Assembly (NCBI RefSeq): GCF_026262505.1
Contig: NC_067205.1
Location: forward strand, 2,728,001-2,792,000
Direction: 5' to 3'
From: Trichomonas vaginalis G3
Lineage: Eukaryota > Parabasalia > Trichomonadida > Trichomonadidae
DNA length: 64,000 bases
Under the pieces are notes generated by a model. It was not told where the DNA came from and did no database searches. It saw only the letters and a list, made by a program, of their open reading frames with translations. The position numbers and the translations under genes were made by a program. Every line of letters starts with the position of its first letter. Within the stretch, counting starts at the first letter, position 1. Positions 9,607-18,933 of this stretch are shown one piece after another.

Positions 9607-10938
9607 ATGTCAACAATCGGCACAACAACAGTTCAAACAACAGCACCAAACTCGTTAGTCATGAATCCAACATCTATGTTAGTAGAGATGAAAAGCTTCA
9701 TTCCTTCTTCATATACTTTTGAAACAGAAATCCAGAAGATAAAGCAAGAACTTTTAACATGTAATTTAGACTGTAGTGCGAAAGATGAAACAAATGAACA
9801 GTATCTTTATGAAATGGAGGACATTATTGACCATTTGCCTAAACTACCTGAAATTCAGCAACAAAAACTAACCATTCCTGAATTCGACGAAATTGAAGCC
9901 AAAGCAACTGACTCAGTAGAAATAAAGAAGTTCATACGAAAGGTAAACTATGAGTTTCTAGGATTTCATTGCAACCATAAAGTTATGGACAAAGATTGCG
10001 ACATGGTATATAAGAATGTTTCTGACATATATAAATCTGAAGAATTTAAGACCTACGACAACTTTGTTTCGTTAGTTGCTGAATGTGTATGGCAGATAAG
10101 AGATGAAGATAGAAGAGGTAAAGTATGGAACAAACAAATAAGACCCGCAACTTTTGAGTTAAAGAAAACCATTGACGCCTTAGTTGTTCTAGCAGGTAAG
10201 GTTTCAGAATATAACGCAAAAATGAACCCGCAATGTTCTAAATGTAAAGCAGCAATGAGGCGATATAACTACTCCGTCAAAGAGATAGAAAGAATGAGAA
10301 ACGACTATGCAGACTTAAAGAAAGAAATGACAAACATTGAGTTTGAAACAGTTGGAAAGATAGACAATGACACCAAAGTGGTTAGAATAGGTGATTTAAA
10401 CGTAAGATACTCAAAGAAATACAACAAATATTCTTTGTCAGACATTATATCTCCATCTGGAAAGAGACCGCAGGACTGGGTTAGAATTGCTTCAACTCAG
10501 AAATTTTTGACAAGAAATCCTGAGCTTATGATATCGGTAGCATTTCATGGAACAAGAGCATATCTTATAGACAAAAGTCTTATACCAATAGTTTTGTTAT
10601 GGTTAGACCCAGTTGTTGGATATAACTTCATAACATATGGTTCATTCGATACGGAACGTTGCAGTGAAGGCTTACTTTACATCGTTCAGAAACCGAAGGA
10701 CTTCAATACAAAGAGATATAAGATAGGAAGGACATATAATATAACTCTAAGATATGACAGTACAGTCAATAGAGTCAAGGTTGTGTTAGTTAATGATATG
10801 AGAGCTGCAGAAACAGAACTACTTGAAAAGTTTGAGAAAAGGTATGGTGCTCCCATAAAAGGTAAAGAAACGTTTGAAGTAGATGAGATAGATAAAGCTA
10901 TAAAATTATTTGACGAAGTTGCTGAAAAATACATGTAA
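9607..10938 (+). CDS. KilA-N protein with GIY-YIG-like (T5orf172) C-terminus
   Basis: The 443-residue frame looks intact. Residues ~1-250 are a helical, coiled-coil-rich module that is nearly the same in the Mav2 gene at 38652-39615. The next part (VRYSKKYNKYSLSDIIS, then RPQDWVRIAS and FHGTRAYLID) fits a KilA-N DNA-binding domain. The last ~100 residues (GLLYIVQKPKDF, KIGRTYN, ETELLEKFEKRYG) fit the T5orf172/GIY-YIG-related fold with a Tyr-Ile-Val core. Such fusions in large DNA viruses are DNA-binding regulators or nuclease-like proteins. The start at 9607 is the first ATG; upstream is pure AT-rich promoter. The gene lies inside inverted repeats (8585-8655 and 11282-11353), which suggests a mobile cassette. 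Confidence 0.7.
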   Translation: MSTIGTTTVQTTAPNSLVMNPTSMLVEMKSFIPSSYTFETEIQKIKQELLTCNLDCSAKDETNEQYLYEMEDIIDHLPKLPEIQQQKLTIPEFDEIEAKATDSVEIKKFIRKVNYEFLGFHCNHKVMDKDCDMVYKNVSDIYKSEEFKTYDNFVSLVAECVWQIRDEDRRGKVWNKQIRPATFELKKTIDALVVLAGKVSEYNAKMNPQCSKCKAAMRRYNYSVKEIERMRNDYADLKKEMTNIEFETVGKIDNDTKVVRIGDLNVRYSKKYNKYSLSDIISPSGKRPQDWVRIASTQKFLTRNPELMISVAFHGTRAYLIDKSLIPIVLLWLDPVVGYNFITYGSFDTERCSEGLLYIVQKPKDFNTKRYKIGRTYNITLRYDSTVNRVKVVLVNDMRAAETELLEKFEKRYGAPIKGKETFEVDEIDKAIKLFDEVAEKYM

Positions 10939-10987
10939 AAATAACGTTTACCATGTAAAACGCTTGTGAGAAAACAGGTGAAAAAAC

Positions 10988-11011
10988 AGGTGAGATCGCA
11001 CCTCTTCACCT
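10988..11011. promoter_or_regulatory. AGGTGA...TCACCT hairpin (3' side of KilA-N gene)
   Basis: This is the AGGTGA-N12-TCACCT hairpin about 50 bp after the stop at 10938, in inverted orientation to the copy at 9474. With that copy it brackets the gene. Confidence 0.5.
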
Positions 11012-11029
11012 AAACATTATTTTTGTCTG

Positions 11030-11290
11030 ATTTACGCTCATTACGATGAAGAAGTCTTGACAAAACATTTACGCTCATTACGATGAAGAAGTCTTGACAA
11101 AGCATGTACGAAGAAGTCATGACAAAACATTTACGAAGAAGTTTTGACAAAACATATACGTTCATGTTTGACAAAACATTTACGAAGAAGTCTTGACAAA
11201 ACATATACGTTCATGTTTGACAAAACATATACGTTCATGTTTGACAAAACATTTACGAAGAAGTCTTGACAAAACATTTACGATGAAATC
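11030..11290. repeat. 25-bp tandem array, right block (inverted)
   Basis: Ten or so units of the complement of the block A/B motif (GAAGTCTTGACAAAACATTT) with ACGTTCATGTTTGAC variants. Orientation is opposite to 8640-8790 and 9226-9440, so the arrays form a large imperfect inverted repeat around the gene. Confidence 0.75.
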
Positions 11291-11353
11291 ATGAAAATTC
11301 ACGAGGGTAGAAAACGTGTTAGATCTAACCTTCTACCCTAAAATATATTTTTG
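11282..11353. repeat. Right inverted repeat of KilA-N cassette
   Basis: Inverted copy of 8585-8655 with a handful of differences. It includes the GGGTAG/CTACCC hairpin, the GTTAGATCTAAC core and the AAAATATATTTTT palindrome. Confidence 0.7.
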
Positions 11354-11379
11354 CTGAATTCCGTATGAAAATCTGAGTA

Positions 11380-11545
11380 AAATGGCATAAGATTGCTTCC
11401 CTCGGAAAAACCGAGAGAAGAGATTCCGTACGAAAACAGTGAAGAACAGCGAGACCGACTTTTATCTAGGTCGCCAAAACTCTATGAAAACAGTGAAATT
11501 TCTCTAGACCGACTTTTTTCGGTCTTGCATAAAACACATGAAAAC
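11380..11545 (+). repeat. Non-coding remnant of the KilA-N variable segment
   Basis: Between the cassette and the next gene lie pieces that match the variable segment of the KilA-N/DUF3627 genes. TTCCCTCGGAAAAACCGAGA corresponds to the inserted segment of the Mav2 gene near 37680. Two or three repeats of GACCGACTTTTT and ATGAAAACAGTGAA correspond to the Mav1 gene near 11850-11930. It has no start or stop arrangement of a gene and looks like copied-out repeat material. Confidence 0.5.
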
Positions 11546-11549
11546 AGTG

Positions 11550-11590
11550 AATTTCCTTAAGACAGAAAAAATAAAGTTAGTTTTTTATAA
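11550..11590 (+). promoter_or_regulatory. KilA-type upstream module
   Basis: TTCCTTAAGACAGAAAAAAT followed by AAAGTTAGTTTTTTATA lies 35 bp before the ATG at 11624. The core is shared with 9540-9606 and the Mav2 counterparts. Confidence 0.5.
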
Positions 11591-11623
11591 AATATTTTTT
11601 TTATCCGGAATATAAAGACAGAT

Positions 11624-12442
11624 ATGTCAACAACAGAGAACACAACAACTGCTATCGTTCATGAAGCTATAAATGAAGAATACGAGTACATACAGTATAA
11701 CAAACAACTCCGTCTCATTCGTTCGGTCAAAGACGATATGTACCAAATGCAAAGTATTTTGACAGCATGTTTTGCTCCAGATACCAAGCTTCCTAAAGAC
11801 TGGTTTAGGAACCAAAGCACCATTGAACTATTAAATGAAGCACAGCGAGACATACTTTTTTCTGAAAACAGTGAAGAACAGCGAGCAGGTAAAAAACCCC
11901 AGTCGCCAAAACTCTATGAAAATCGTGAAAAATTGCCAAACGGTTTGAGAGGTTGGTATGTACATAGACTTCTTGTAAATGCTGTTGCAATGTGGGCTTC
12001 GCCTCGTTATGCTTGGAATATTTACAGACTTCTTGACGAAATTCATAGACAAGAACGTGAAGAGATGGAAAACAAGCTTGAAGCAAAAGACAAAAACATT
12101 CAGAAAAGAATACCACGTTCGGTACCAAAAGGAAAGGAAAAGAACTATAAGTATATGATTTATACTGAAGAGTTGGAGAAAGAAGAAGATAAAGATATGG
12201 TTATGTTGCATTTAGTCAGAAGAAACAACAAAAGCTTTTACGACCTTGCTAAGATTTACAAATCTGACAGAAATTGGTTCTATCGCGAAAACTTACCGAT
12301 TTCAATGACACCGAATGAAGATGTGAAACAAATAGTTCAAGATACGTTACCTCAAACACACTATGATATGAAAAGGTTGTACAATACTTACCTTCAAAGA
12401 AGATTTGCCATTGTTAAAGGAAAAAATAACAGAGTATTTTGA
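11624..12442 (+). CDS. KilA-N / DUF3627-type DNA-binding protein
   Basis: The 272-residue frame has an N-terminal KilA-N domain (~20-145). It includes YNKQLRLIRSVKDD, WFRNQSTIELLNE, then LRGWYVHRLLVNAVAMW and ASPRYAWNIYRLLDE. A charged linker (LEAKDKNIQKRIPRSVPKG) joins it to a C-terminal DUF3627-like domain (YMIYTEELE, LVRRNNKSFYDLAKIY). Proteins of this build occur in large DNA viruses as putative transcription or replication regulators. The Mav2 gene at 37100-37926 is a close relative, differing mainly in a variable stretch around residues 75-105, which here holds GKKPQSPKLYENRE. Confidence 0.7.
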   Translation: MSTTENTTTAIVHEAINEEYEYIQYNKQLRLIRSVKDDMYQMQSILTACFAPDTKLPKDWFRNQSTIELLNEAQRDILFSENSEEQRAGKKPQSPKLYENREKLPNGLRGWYVHRLLVNAVAMWASPRYAWNIYRLLDEIHRQEREEMENKLEAKDKNIQKRIPRSVPKGKEKNYKYMIYTEELEKEEDKDMVMLHLVRRNNKSFYDLAKIYKSDRNWFYRENLPISMTPNEDVKQIVQDTLPQTHYDMKRLYNTYLQRRFAIVKGKNNRVF

Positions 12443-12480
12443 CAACTTCAAACAAGCAGAGTAAATGAACTCTTTATTTT

Positions 12481-13350
12481 TCAAGCTTGACTTTTTACAA
12501 TTTGAACTTTGTTTGCGTAGATATGAATTCTGAAAGAAGTATGAGGGTCTTGTATGACTTTGTACTTCTCCCATAGTTCATGTCTGTCAAACTTACCTGC
12601 CATGGACTCTTTCATAAGTTCCATGAAATCGCCTTCGGACAATCCGGGGAAAAGTACAATGTCAGTAAGTATTCTCTTTACATCCTTACTTAAACTCTTT
12701 GCTGTCTGTACACATATTACGACTGAGATGTTAAAGTGTCTGAGCTTCTTAAGAATTCGACACATATCTTGTTCTCTATTCTTAAGCAAAGGATGAGAAG
12801 CAAAGTCATCTAAAATAAGAAGACATCTATGAGGGTATGTCTTCCAATCGTAAGATTGCAATTTCTTCGAAATGTATTCTATCTCTTTCTGTTTGTTTCT
12901 GAAGTGTTTCTTCTCTAATATTCTCTGCATTTCCTCATTTGGGTCTTTAAACTTAGAATTTATATACTCATTTATAGCATTATACTTCAAAACTCTTCTT
13001 TGGTACTTCTTTATCCAATCTAACAACTCAGAGTCTTTTATACATACTAACTTAGACTTCTTTATAATATCTTTGAACGAATTGACGGTTTGGTCAAATT
13101 GACCAGAAGTACTACAAATGACTACTAACTCATAGAATGGGTTCTTCTCATCTAGTTCTTGTTGTTTGCAGCCATTTTAAGATAAGTGAAAGTCTTACCC
13201 GACCCAGGTGGTGCAATTAGACCTGTTATACCATTCTGAGCAAATAAGAACTTGTCATGTATAGGTTTTATCTGAGCATTTTCTAACTTCCTCTTGTTCT
13301 TGTTTAAAACATTCTCAAATTTCTTGTCAATGTCAGCAAACTTTTTTTCT
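12481..13350 (-). pseudogene. Mav1 DNA-packaging ATPase (FtsK/HerA, A32-like)
   Basis: A Walker A segment (LIAPPGSGKTFTYLK) and a Walker B segment (CLLILDDFASHP) are followed by a sensor-like strand (HFNISVVICVQTAK). This is the arrangement of the packaging ATPases of Polintons, virophages and NCLDVs. It would pump DNA into the particle. Sequence differs clearly from the Mav2 ATPase at 46360-47247. About one break. Confidence 0.65.
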
Positions 13351-13391
13351 AACATATTTTTAGAAAAATTAAAATTTTTATCTTTTAGAAA

Positions 13392-13845
13392 ATGTCTAGC
13401 GATTTCGCTATCTATATTCGAGACAAGCTTTTCGACAGCAAAAACATCTGTCGACCATAAAATCTTACATAGTGTAAACAAGAAAGGTGAATTTGTTCTA
13501 AAGTTCTGTTTCTGGGAATATGACAAGAACCATAAAACATTAAGCAGAGCAGTCTTAAAATTTTGTCAATGACAGACTTGTTGACAGAGATGACGCCGAT
13601 TGGAAAGATGAAGTCCAACAAAAGTTCTTAGAATGCAAAGAAGACACATGCGCTGTTCTTGAAGATGAAATAGAAAACAGAATAGAAGAGCTATTAAAGG
13701 ACAAAGAACTTTTACATAAATATGGTTGCGCCAAATTTGACGTCTCACCACCAGAAAAGAAGAAGAAAGAAAAGAAAGAAAAGAAAGTAGAAGAAGAGAA
13801 GAAAGAACCTGAACCAGTTCCAGAGAAAAAGAAATTTGACATGTA
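13392..13845 (+). pseudogene. Acidic/Lys-Glu-rich Mav1 protein
   Basis: Plus-strand coding sequence starts MSSDFAIYIRDKLFD, close to and divergent from the ATPase gene. It ends in a long helical, charged tail (EDEIENRIEELLKDKELL, then KKKKEKKEKKVEEEKKE) with a stop at 13845. The function is unknown; the tail resembles those of small charged virion or scaffold proteins. One or two breaks. Confidence 0.4.
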
Positions 13846-13862
13846 AAAATAAAATTTTATTT

Positions 13863-14282
13863 TTAGAACATTTCTGGGTCAATGTCAATGTTCTCTTCCT
13901 CTTTAGGAGTAAACACTGGCTTAGACTCTAAAATCTTTTTACCCAATTTACCTTGAACTTCTACAACTTTAGACTCATAATATTCATAGTCGTCTGCTTT
14001 CTTTGGTTCATAAGGTATAACAAGTTTGTATGCTTTGCCTTCTTTAAGGTTTGAAAACCTTCTGTCAAAACTTTCTTTGACTGCTAACAAACCTTCTATG
14101 TCTAAGTCTTCAAATTTCGCACCGTTTTTAGTCACAATAGCAAACTTAACTGGTTCGATGTTCCAAACTTTGCTGAATGAAGACTTTTCAAAATGGTAGA
14201 AGTAAACATTCAAATATGTGAATGGGTCTAGTTCTTCTTTAAGTCTTGACATGTACTTGTTTACTGAGATGAATTTTGCCAT
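13863..14282 (-). CDS. Mav1 protein next to helicase, unrecognised
   Basis: The 139-residue frame starts MAKFISVNKYMSRLKEE and is a mixed alpha/beta, acidic-tailed protein ending ENIDIDPEMF. It lies 38 bp downstream of the helicase locus on the same strand, in the position where replication accessory genes such as single-strand-binding proteins are often found. Its acidic C-terminus would fit that role, but this is only a positional guess. Confidence 0.4.
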   Translation of the reverse strand: MAKFISVNKYMSRLKEELDPFTYLNVYFYHFEKSSFSKVWNIEPVKFAIVTKNGAKFEDLDIEGLLAVKESFDRRFSNLKEGKAYKLVIPYEPKKADDYEYYESKVVEVQGKLGKKILESKPVFTPKEEENIDIDPEMF

Positions 14283-14319
14283 CTTTTTCTATCGGATAAA
14301 AAAATATTTTTTTTAAAAT

Positions 14320-15556
14320 TTACTCATAAAAATTTTTCTTTGTATATACACCATTCTGTACGTCTAAAAGACTTTTGACATTTGCCAAGAATGTTCGTTT
14401 AGACGCTGTCATATAACCATATTCTTGGACAATATTGTTTATACGAATCGTACAATGACCTTTCATCTAAACACTCAAAGTCAGTTTCATCTATGAACAG
14501 TTCATATACACTCTTGTTTGCTTCTAACAATGTTTGTCTCTCTTCGGTATGTGGAATTTGTCTTGGATTGAACTTTGAAATATCTAATGTCATGAAATAT
14601 GAGAACAAGTGGTTGTAAAAGTCAGATGTCAAAGTTTCTGCTAAGTCGTCAAATATTCTGTATCTTGCATATGAGCTTCTGACGTTCTGACAACTACATA
14701 TCTTCTGTCAGAACTTTCTAACTTCATCGAACAGCATTGTTTGAAACCATAATGAAGTTTGCAACATTTTCACAAACTCTTTGGTCTTTATATTTTCTTT
14801 CAACAACTCCAACTTTGTCTGTTATAAGACTCTTCAAAGCATCTGAGTTCAAAACTTTTGTTGTATCTATACTTTGAAGTTCGTTACATACTATAAGTTT
14901 CATATTCTCTATTGAGGAGTTAAACTTGCCACAGATGTTTTCTAAGTTTGTCATATTCGGATTCGAATAGCCCTCTAACAGTTTGCACAAAATATCTGTA
15001 AAGAATGTGTTCTTACCAGTTCCTTGTTTTCCAATTATAATGAGAGCAGTTTCATTTTTAGCACTTGGATGTTGTAAGATGTTTGCAAACCAACATAAGA
15101 TATACTCATAGACTCTTTCGTTTCCATTGCATATAATTTCTTTGACATGGTCTAACCAAGCTTCTATAATATTTTCTTTCCATTCTACTTGTTCATATTT
15201 ATATCCAGTGAAGATAGAATAGAAGTTTGGAGAAGGTGTATAGAACTTTAATACCTCGAACTGAAAAATCTTCTAACTTTGACAATAAGATATCCCAAGC
15301 ATCTAACATCTTCATGCCAACTTGTACAACTTTTATTTTCTTAAGTTTCTGTCTACATTCTTGTTCAGACACTATTGTTGCTCTTGGTTTGTTAAAGACT
15401 ACATCCCATTCTTTCATAACATAACATTCTGGGGCAGAGTCGACATAAATGACTAAACGTTTTCAAATTCTCGACTGCTTTGTTATAGTCTCGAAATGGA
15501 CACATATTTCTGAATGCTTGGAAGTCATAAAAATCTGAAACATCTATTCTGTACAT
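14320..15556 (-). pseudogene. Mav1 superfamily 3 helicase (D5-like)
   Basis: The minus-strand sequence encodes a Walker A segment of the SF3 type (IIIGKQGTGKNTFF). This is followed by CKLLEGYSNPNMTNLENICGK, a Walker B-like LIVCNELQSID and a motif-C-like NFIMVSNNAVR. That order is typical of the SF3 helicases of viruses, Polinton-like viruses and virophages. It would unwind DNA during element replication. Mav2 has no counterpart. Fossil with several breaks. Confidence 0.7.
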
Positions 15557-15585
15557 TTTTATAAAAATAAAAAAATATTTTTTTT

Positions 15586-16381
15586 TATTCTTGACTTTGT
15601 TGTTGCATTTGTTGCATTTGTTGTTCTTGAGCTATTTGTTGTTGAAGTTGTTCTTGTAATACAATACTTTCACCAGTTGCATCTTCCAATTCGAACTTTC
15701 TGCCGTCATTGACAAATACATAGGACATAAAAGTTTTACAGGAACAAAGTTTGCGTCAACTAATGTCAACGTTATACTTGCCAAAGTGTTTGAGTTCACT
15801 AAGGTTGAAAATTCTGCATTCGAATGAACAATAGGCAAACCAGCAGAGAAAGTATTGTTTATACGCATAAGTATCTTTTGGTCATAATAGTTTCTGTCGA
15901 CATTCGAATAACACTTTGAACCTAAGTTTGAAACAATATATAAAATAGGTTGTACTTAAAGTCAATGGAATAGACATTCCTTGTATGACACCTTTTCCTG
16001 TTATAGGAAACTGTTGTAGTAAAAACCAGAAATAAGTTTTGTATTATAGCTCATATCGTTTATAGTAAACTCAGTCGGACATCCAAACATAATGAAACCT
16101 GCTCTAGTTGCAGCACATGTTACACCCGTCCTTAAAGTATTAAATAAGTCAACAAAACCTGTTGGTGGTATATCTGAGTAAGTATCTTCAAAGGAGTATT
16201 TTTTACCATTCACAACAATAAAGTCTTCTGGTGTCAAAAGAGCAAAACAGGCTTTAGTCGTCATTGTGTTTAAAGTTAGTTTACAATACCGTCCTTGAGG
16301 ACTTTGTAAGTTTGTTGTTATAGAATTATATGACTCAGGGTTTTTAGTCGTAATAGTATAAACCATTATATCTTCTGCCAT
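15586..16381 (-). pseudogene. Mav1 minor capsid candidate
   Basis: The product starts MAEDIMVYTITTKNPESYN, has a beta-strand-rich body (RYCKLTLNTMTTKACFALL) and a Gln-rich tail (QQMQQMQQQ). Length and beta-rich character, and position one gene away from the major capsid candidate, suggest a single-jelly-roll penton-type protein. This is inference without a diagnostic motif. About two breaks. Confidence 0.4.
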
Positions 16382-16387
16382 TTACTT

Positions 16388-16967
16388 AGCAAATAAATTT
16401 TAATGAAATGTTGTGGTCGTCAAATATTTTTATGACGTCTGGGAAACTATACTTTAAGTTCAACGTTTCACCTCCTTTCATAACGTATATCTTGTCAATG
16501 ACATTATATGAAACACCACAGCAACTAATGTCGGTTCTATTTCTTTGATGTTTATATCGTCTGCCTCTGTCAAAAGTTTCAATAGTTCTTTCAAGACTTC
16601 ATGAGGTGCAATGACATATGAGTTCACTTTTTACAGGGTTGTGTTCGACCAAGTTTAACATTATACCTAAAGCTTGACAAATCTTCTCCTGAGTTTGAAG
16701 TTTGTCTTTCAGTTGTTGGTAGTCGTTTCGAATATCTGCAACAGAACTTAAGTCTCTGCTAACTTCAGGATATGTTGGTTGTTCTTTTACAGGAACAATT
16801 GTTATACCATCTTCGTCTTCGTATGGTTTCCCCACTTCAACATCTCTGTCTTTGACATTGACAATAACACTTTGACTGTTTGTTTGAGTTGGTGAATTTA
16901 ACTTCACATCTGCCACCGCCATTAAACCTTTTGAAACACTTACGCTTCTATTTTTCGGAAATGACAT
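16388..16967 (-). pseudogene. Mav1 virion-associated candidate, unrecognised
   Basis: The coding sequence starts MSFPKNRSVSVSKGLMAV and continues with a beta-rich, acidic part (DVEVGKPYEDEDGITIVPV) and a short coiled coil (NDYQQLKDKLQTQEKI). It lies between two capsid-related genes on the same strand. No family is recognised. About one break. Confidence 0.4.
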
Positions 16968-16984
16968 TTTACTTAGAATAAAAG

Positions 16985-17218
16985 ATGGACGTATTCGAGT
17001 ATCTCTTCGAATTGAAGCAGAACAAAGTTTACACACACAAACAATACAAATACATTGACAGAATAGTTCTTTATACAAACAATGGTAAATGTTATAGAAT
17101 AGCAGTCTTTGCTGAACCTAAATATTTTCATAAAGCAAAGAAAGTTGGTATAACTGAAATGGTGAAAGTTCTTGACGTTGACAAAAATATAACAACAAAA
17201 CTTAACAGATATTTCTAA
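16985..17218 (+). CDS. Small Mav1 protein, unrecognised
   Basis: The 77-residue frame (MDVFEYLFELKQNKVY...) is basic and rich in Tyr and Lys and starts 18 bp from a divergent gene, so the two probably share a promoter region. Nothing diagnostic is visible. The next gene on the other strand ends right beside its stop. Confidence 0.35.
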   Translation: MDVFEYLFELKQNKVYTHKQYKYIDRIVLYTNNGKCYRIAVFAEPKYFHKAKKVGITEMVKVLDVDKNITTKLNRYF

Positions 17219-18901
17219 AGGTAAGTTTATCTTACAATATTATGTCAAAACTGGCGTACTGTCAATATTTGACGGAGAAAGTCAGTTCAAGAACAACTTA
17301 CTGACCTGCTGCCAAAAATCTGCTCGATGGAAGCTGTCGTTATGCCAATCTGAGGAGCCCCAGCAGGTTTCATCGAACGAATCTTCAAAGAGCATCTTCC
17401 GTGAAAGTGCTATTGGTTTTGTAAACTTCTTTGCTCTCAGTTCATCTGGACCGTCTCTGTCACCAGTATATTGTATTTGTACAGTACCAAACAGTTGAAA
17501 TACCACCCATAAAGTCTTCTGAGTCAGCAAATGGAATGCCAAGCCAAAAGTTTGAACGGTCTCCATTTGTATATTGAGTTTTTGACCTCCTGTATGAGTC
17601 CATACTTTCACATATGGCATAATAGAACTTTGCATTTCAGGGTTAATGGTTGTTGTGAAGTTGTTGTTAAAGTTCATAGCATCTAATGTCAAGTTGTATG
17701 ACCTCATATCCTCAACTGTAGAATATTCTTCTCTTGGATAATATTTGCCATCTATGTTTATATGATATTTAATACCAGGGTTGTAGAAACAAGATAGTCA
17801 TTTATAGTTCGTCTGAACAGTACAAACATAGTATCTGCATGTTTCATTGCAGTTGTTAAAGCAATATCTGTTCTTGCACCTGGGTCAGCACTTTGGTTTC
17901 CAACTTCACCTGCAAAGTCTTTGACAGATATTTGGTGTATAGGAACATAAGTGGAACTGCAATATATTGGCAGCTAAAGCATTTGAAATATCTGGGTCCA
18001 ACATATAGACTGCAAGTCTGCTTTCTATTCTCTTGCATTCAAACTTTTCGCATGTAAACTTAACTGGGTCCCAAGCAGTTCCAGCAGCATTGAAATAATA
18101 GTTTACTTCATTGTTGAAGTTTGAGAAACCAAAGTCTAAGTCAACTTTGTCTTTGCAAAATTCGGCGAATGACGTTTGATTTGTTCCCTTTACGTCTGTA
18201 ATAGTGAATGGGTCTTGTGTTGGTGCAATGACTAAGTTATTTTTGCTTGGAGTAAGTTCAATAGAAATTTTTCCTGCCCAGTTTGGCAAGTATCTTAAAA
18301 ACCTGAAGATGAGGAAAGATGACAAAGGAACTCTAAGTTTCAGTTTTACTTTGGTTACTGCTGCTGCAGTTTGTCCAGAAAGGTTAACATAAACTCCTGG
18401 AACGTTAGGGTCAAGTCTTCTTATTTTCTCAATATTTGCATACTGGTCTGTTTGTTCTCTAGCTTGTGGTTGTACTGAGTTTCTCAAAGCGAACCATTCA
18501 TAGTTTGCCCATGTTACTGTTTGAACTAAGTCAGAGTTAGAATATATCTTATATCCCATGAAAACTTCTGGAGCATATTGGTATCCGACATAGAAAATTC
18601 CATTGCAACCTTTCTTGTCAGACAACTTGGCAGAAGGTTTTATTTCAATGTCTTGTTCCACGTATAAGAATGAGTTGTCAATAGAAATAATATGAAACCT
18701 GTCGCAAGCAATATCTACTGTTGTTGAAGAACCTTCTCCAAACTCACCTACGTTTCCATAAGAAACAGCAGTTGTATATTCGTAAGTTCCAGGAACTATT
18801 TCTGACCTTCTAATGGCATTGTCGCATTCGTTATACCATTCGGAAACATTTCCGTTCATGGCATCCAAAACTGTTGGCGTTATATTCTGAGCGGCGTACA
18901 T
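17219..18901 (-). pseudogene. Mav1 major capsid candidate (double jelly-roll type)
   Basis: The product starts MYAAQNITPTVLDAMNGN. It has long beta-strand-rich stretches including GIFYVGYQYAPEVFMGYKI, a basic KVKLKLRVPL segment and LPNWAGKISIELTPSKN. Total coding length is about 560 codons. Size, composition and genomic position match the major capsid proteins of Polintons and Polinton-like viruses, which build the hexamers of an icosahedral shell. The Mav2 capsid locus at 29088-30659 is of comparable length. Fossil with about two or three breaks. Confidence 0.5.
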
Positions 18902-18933
18902 TTCATATGGGTAAAAATATAGAATAGTTGGAT

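Noticed and set aside
13555-13842. Minus-strand Ser/Phe-rich frame
   Set aside because: It is the antisense of a Lys/Glu-rich plus-strand coding region.
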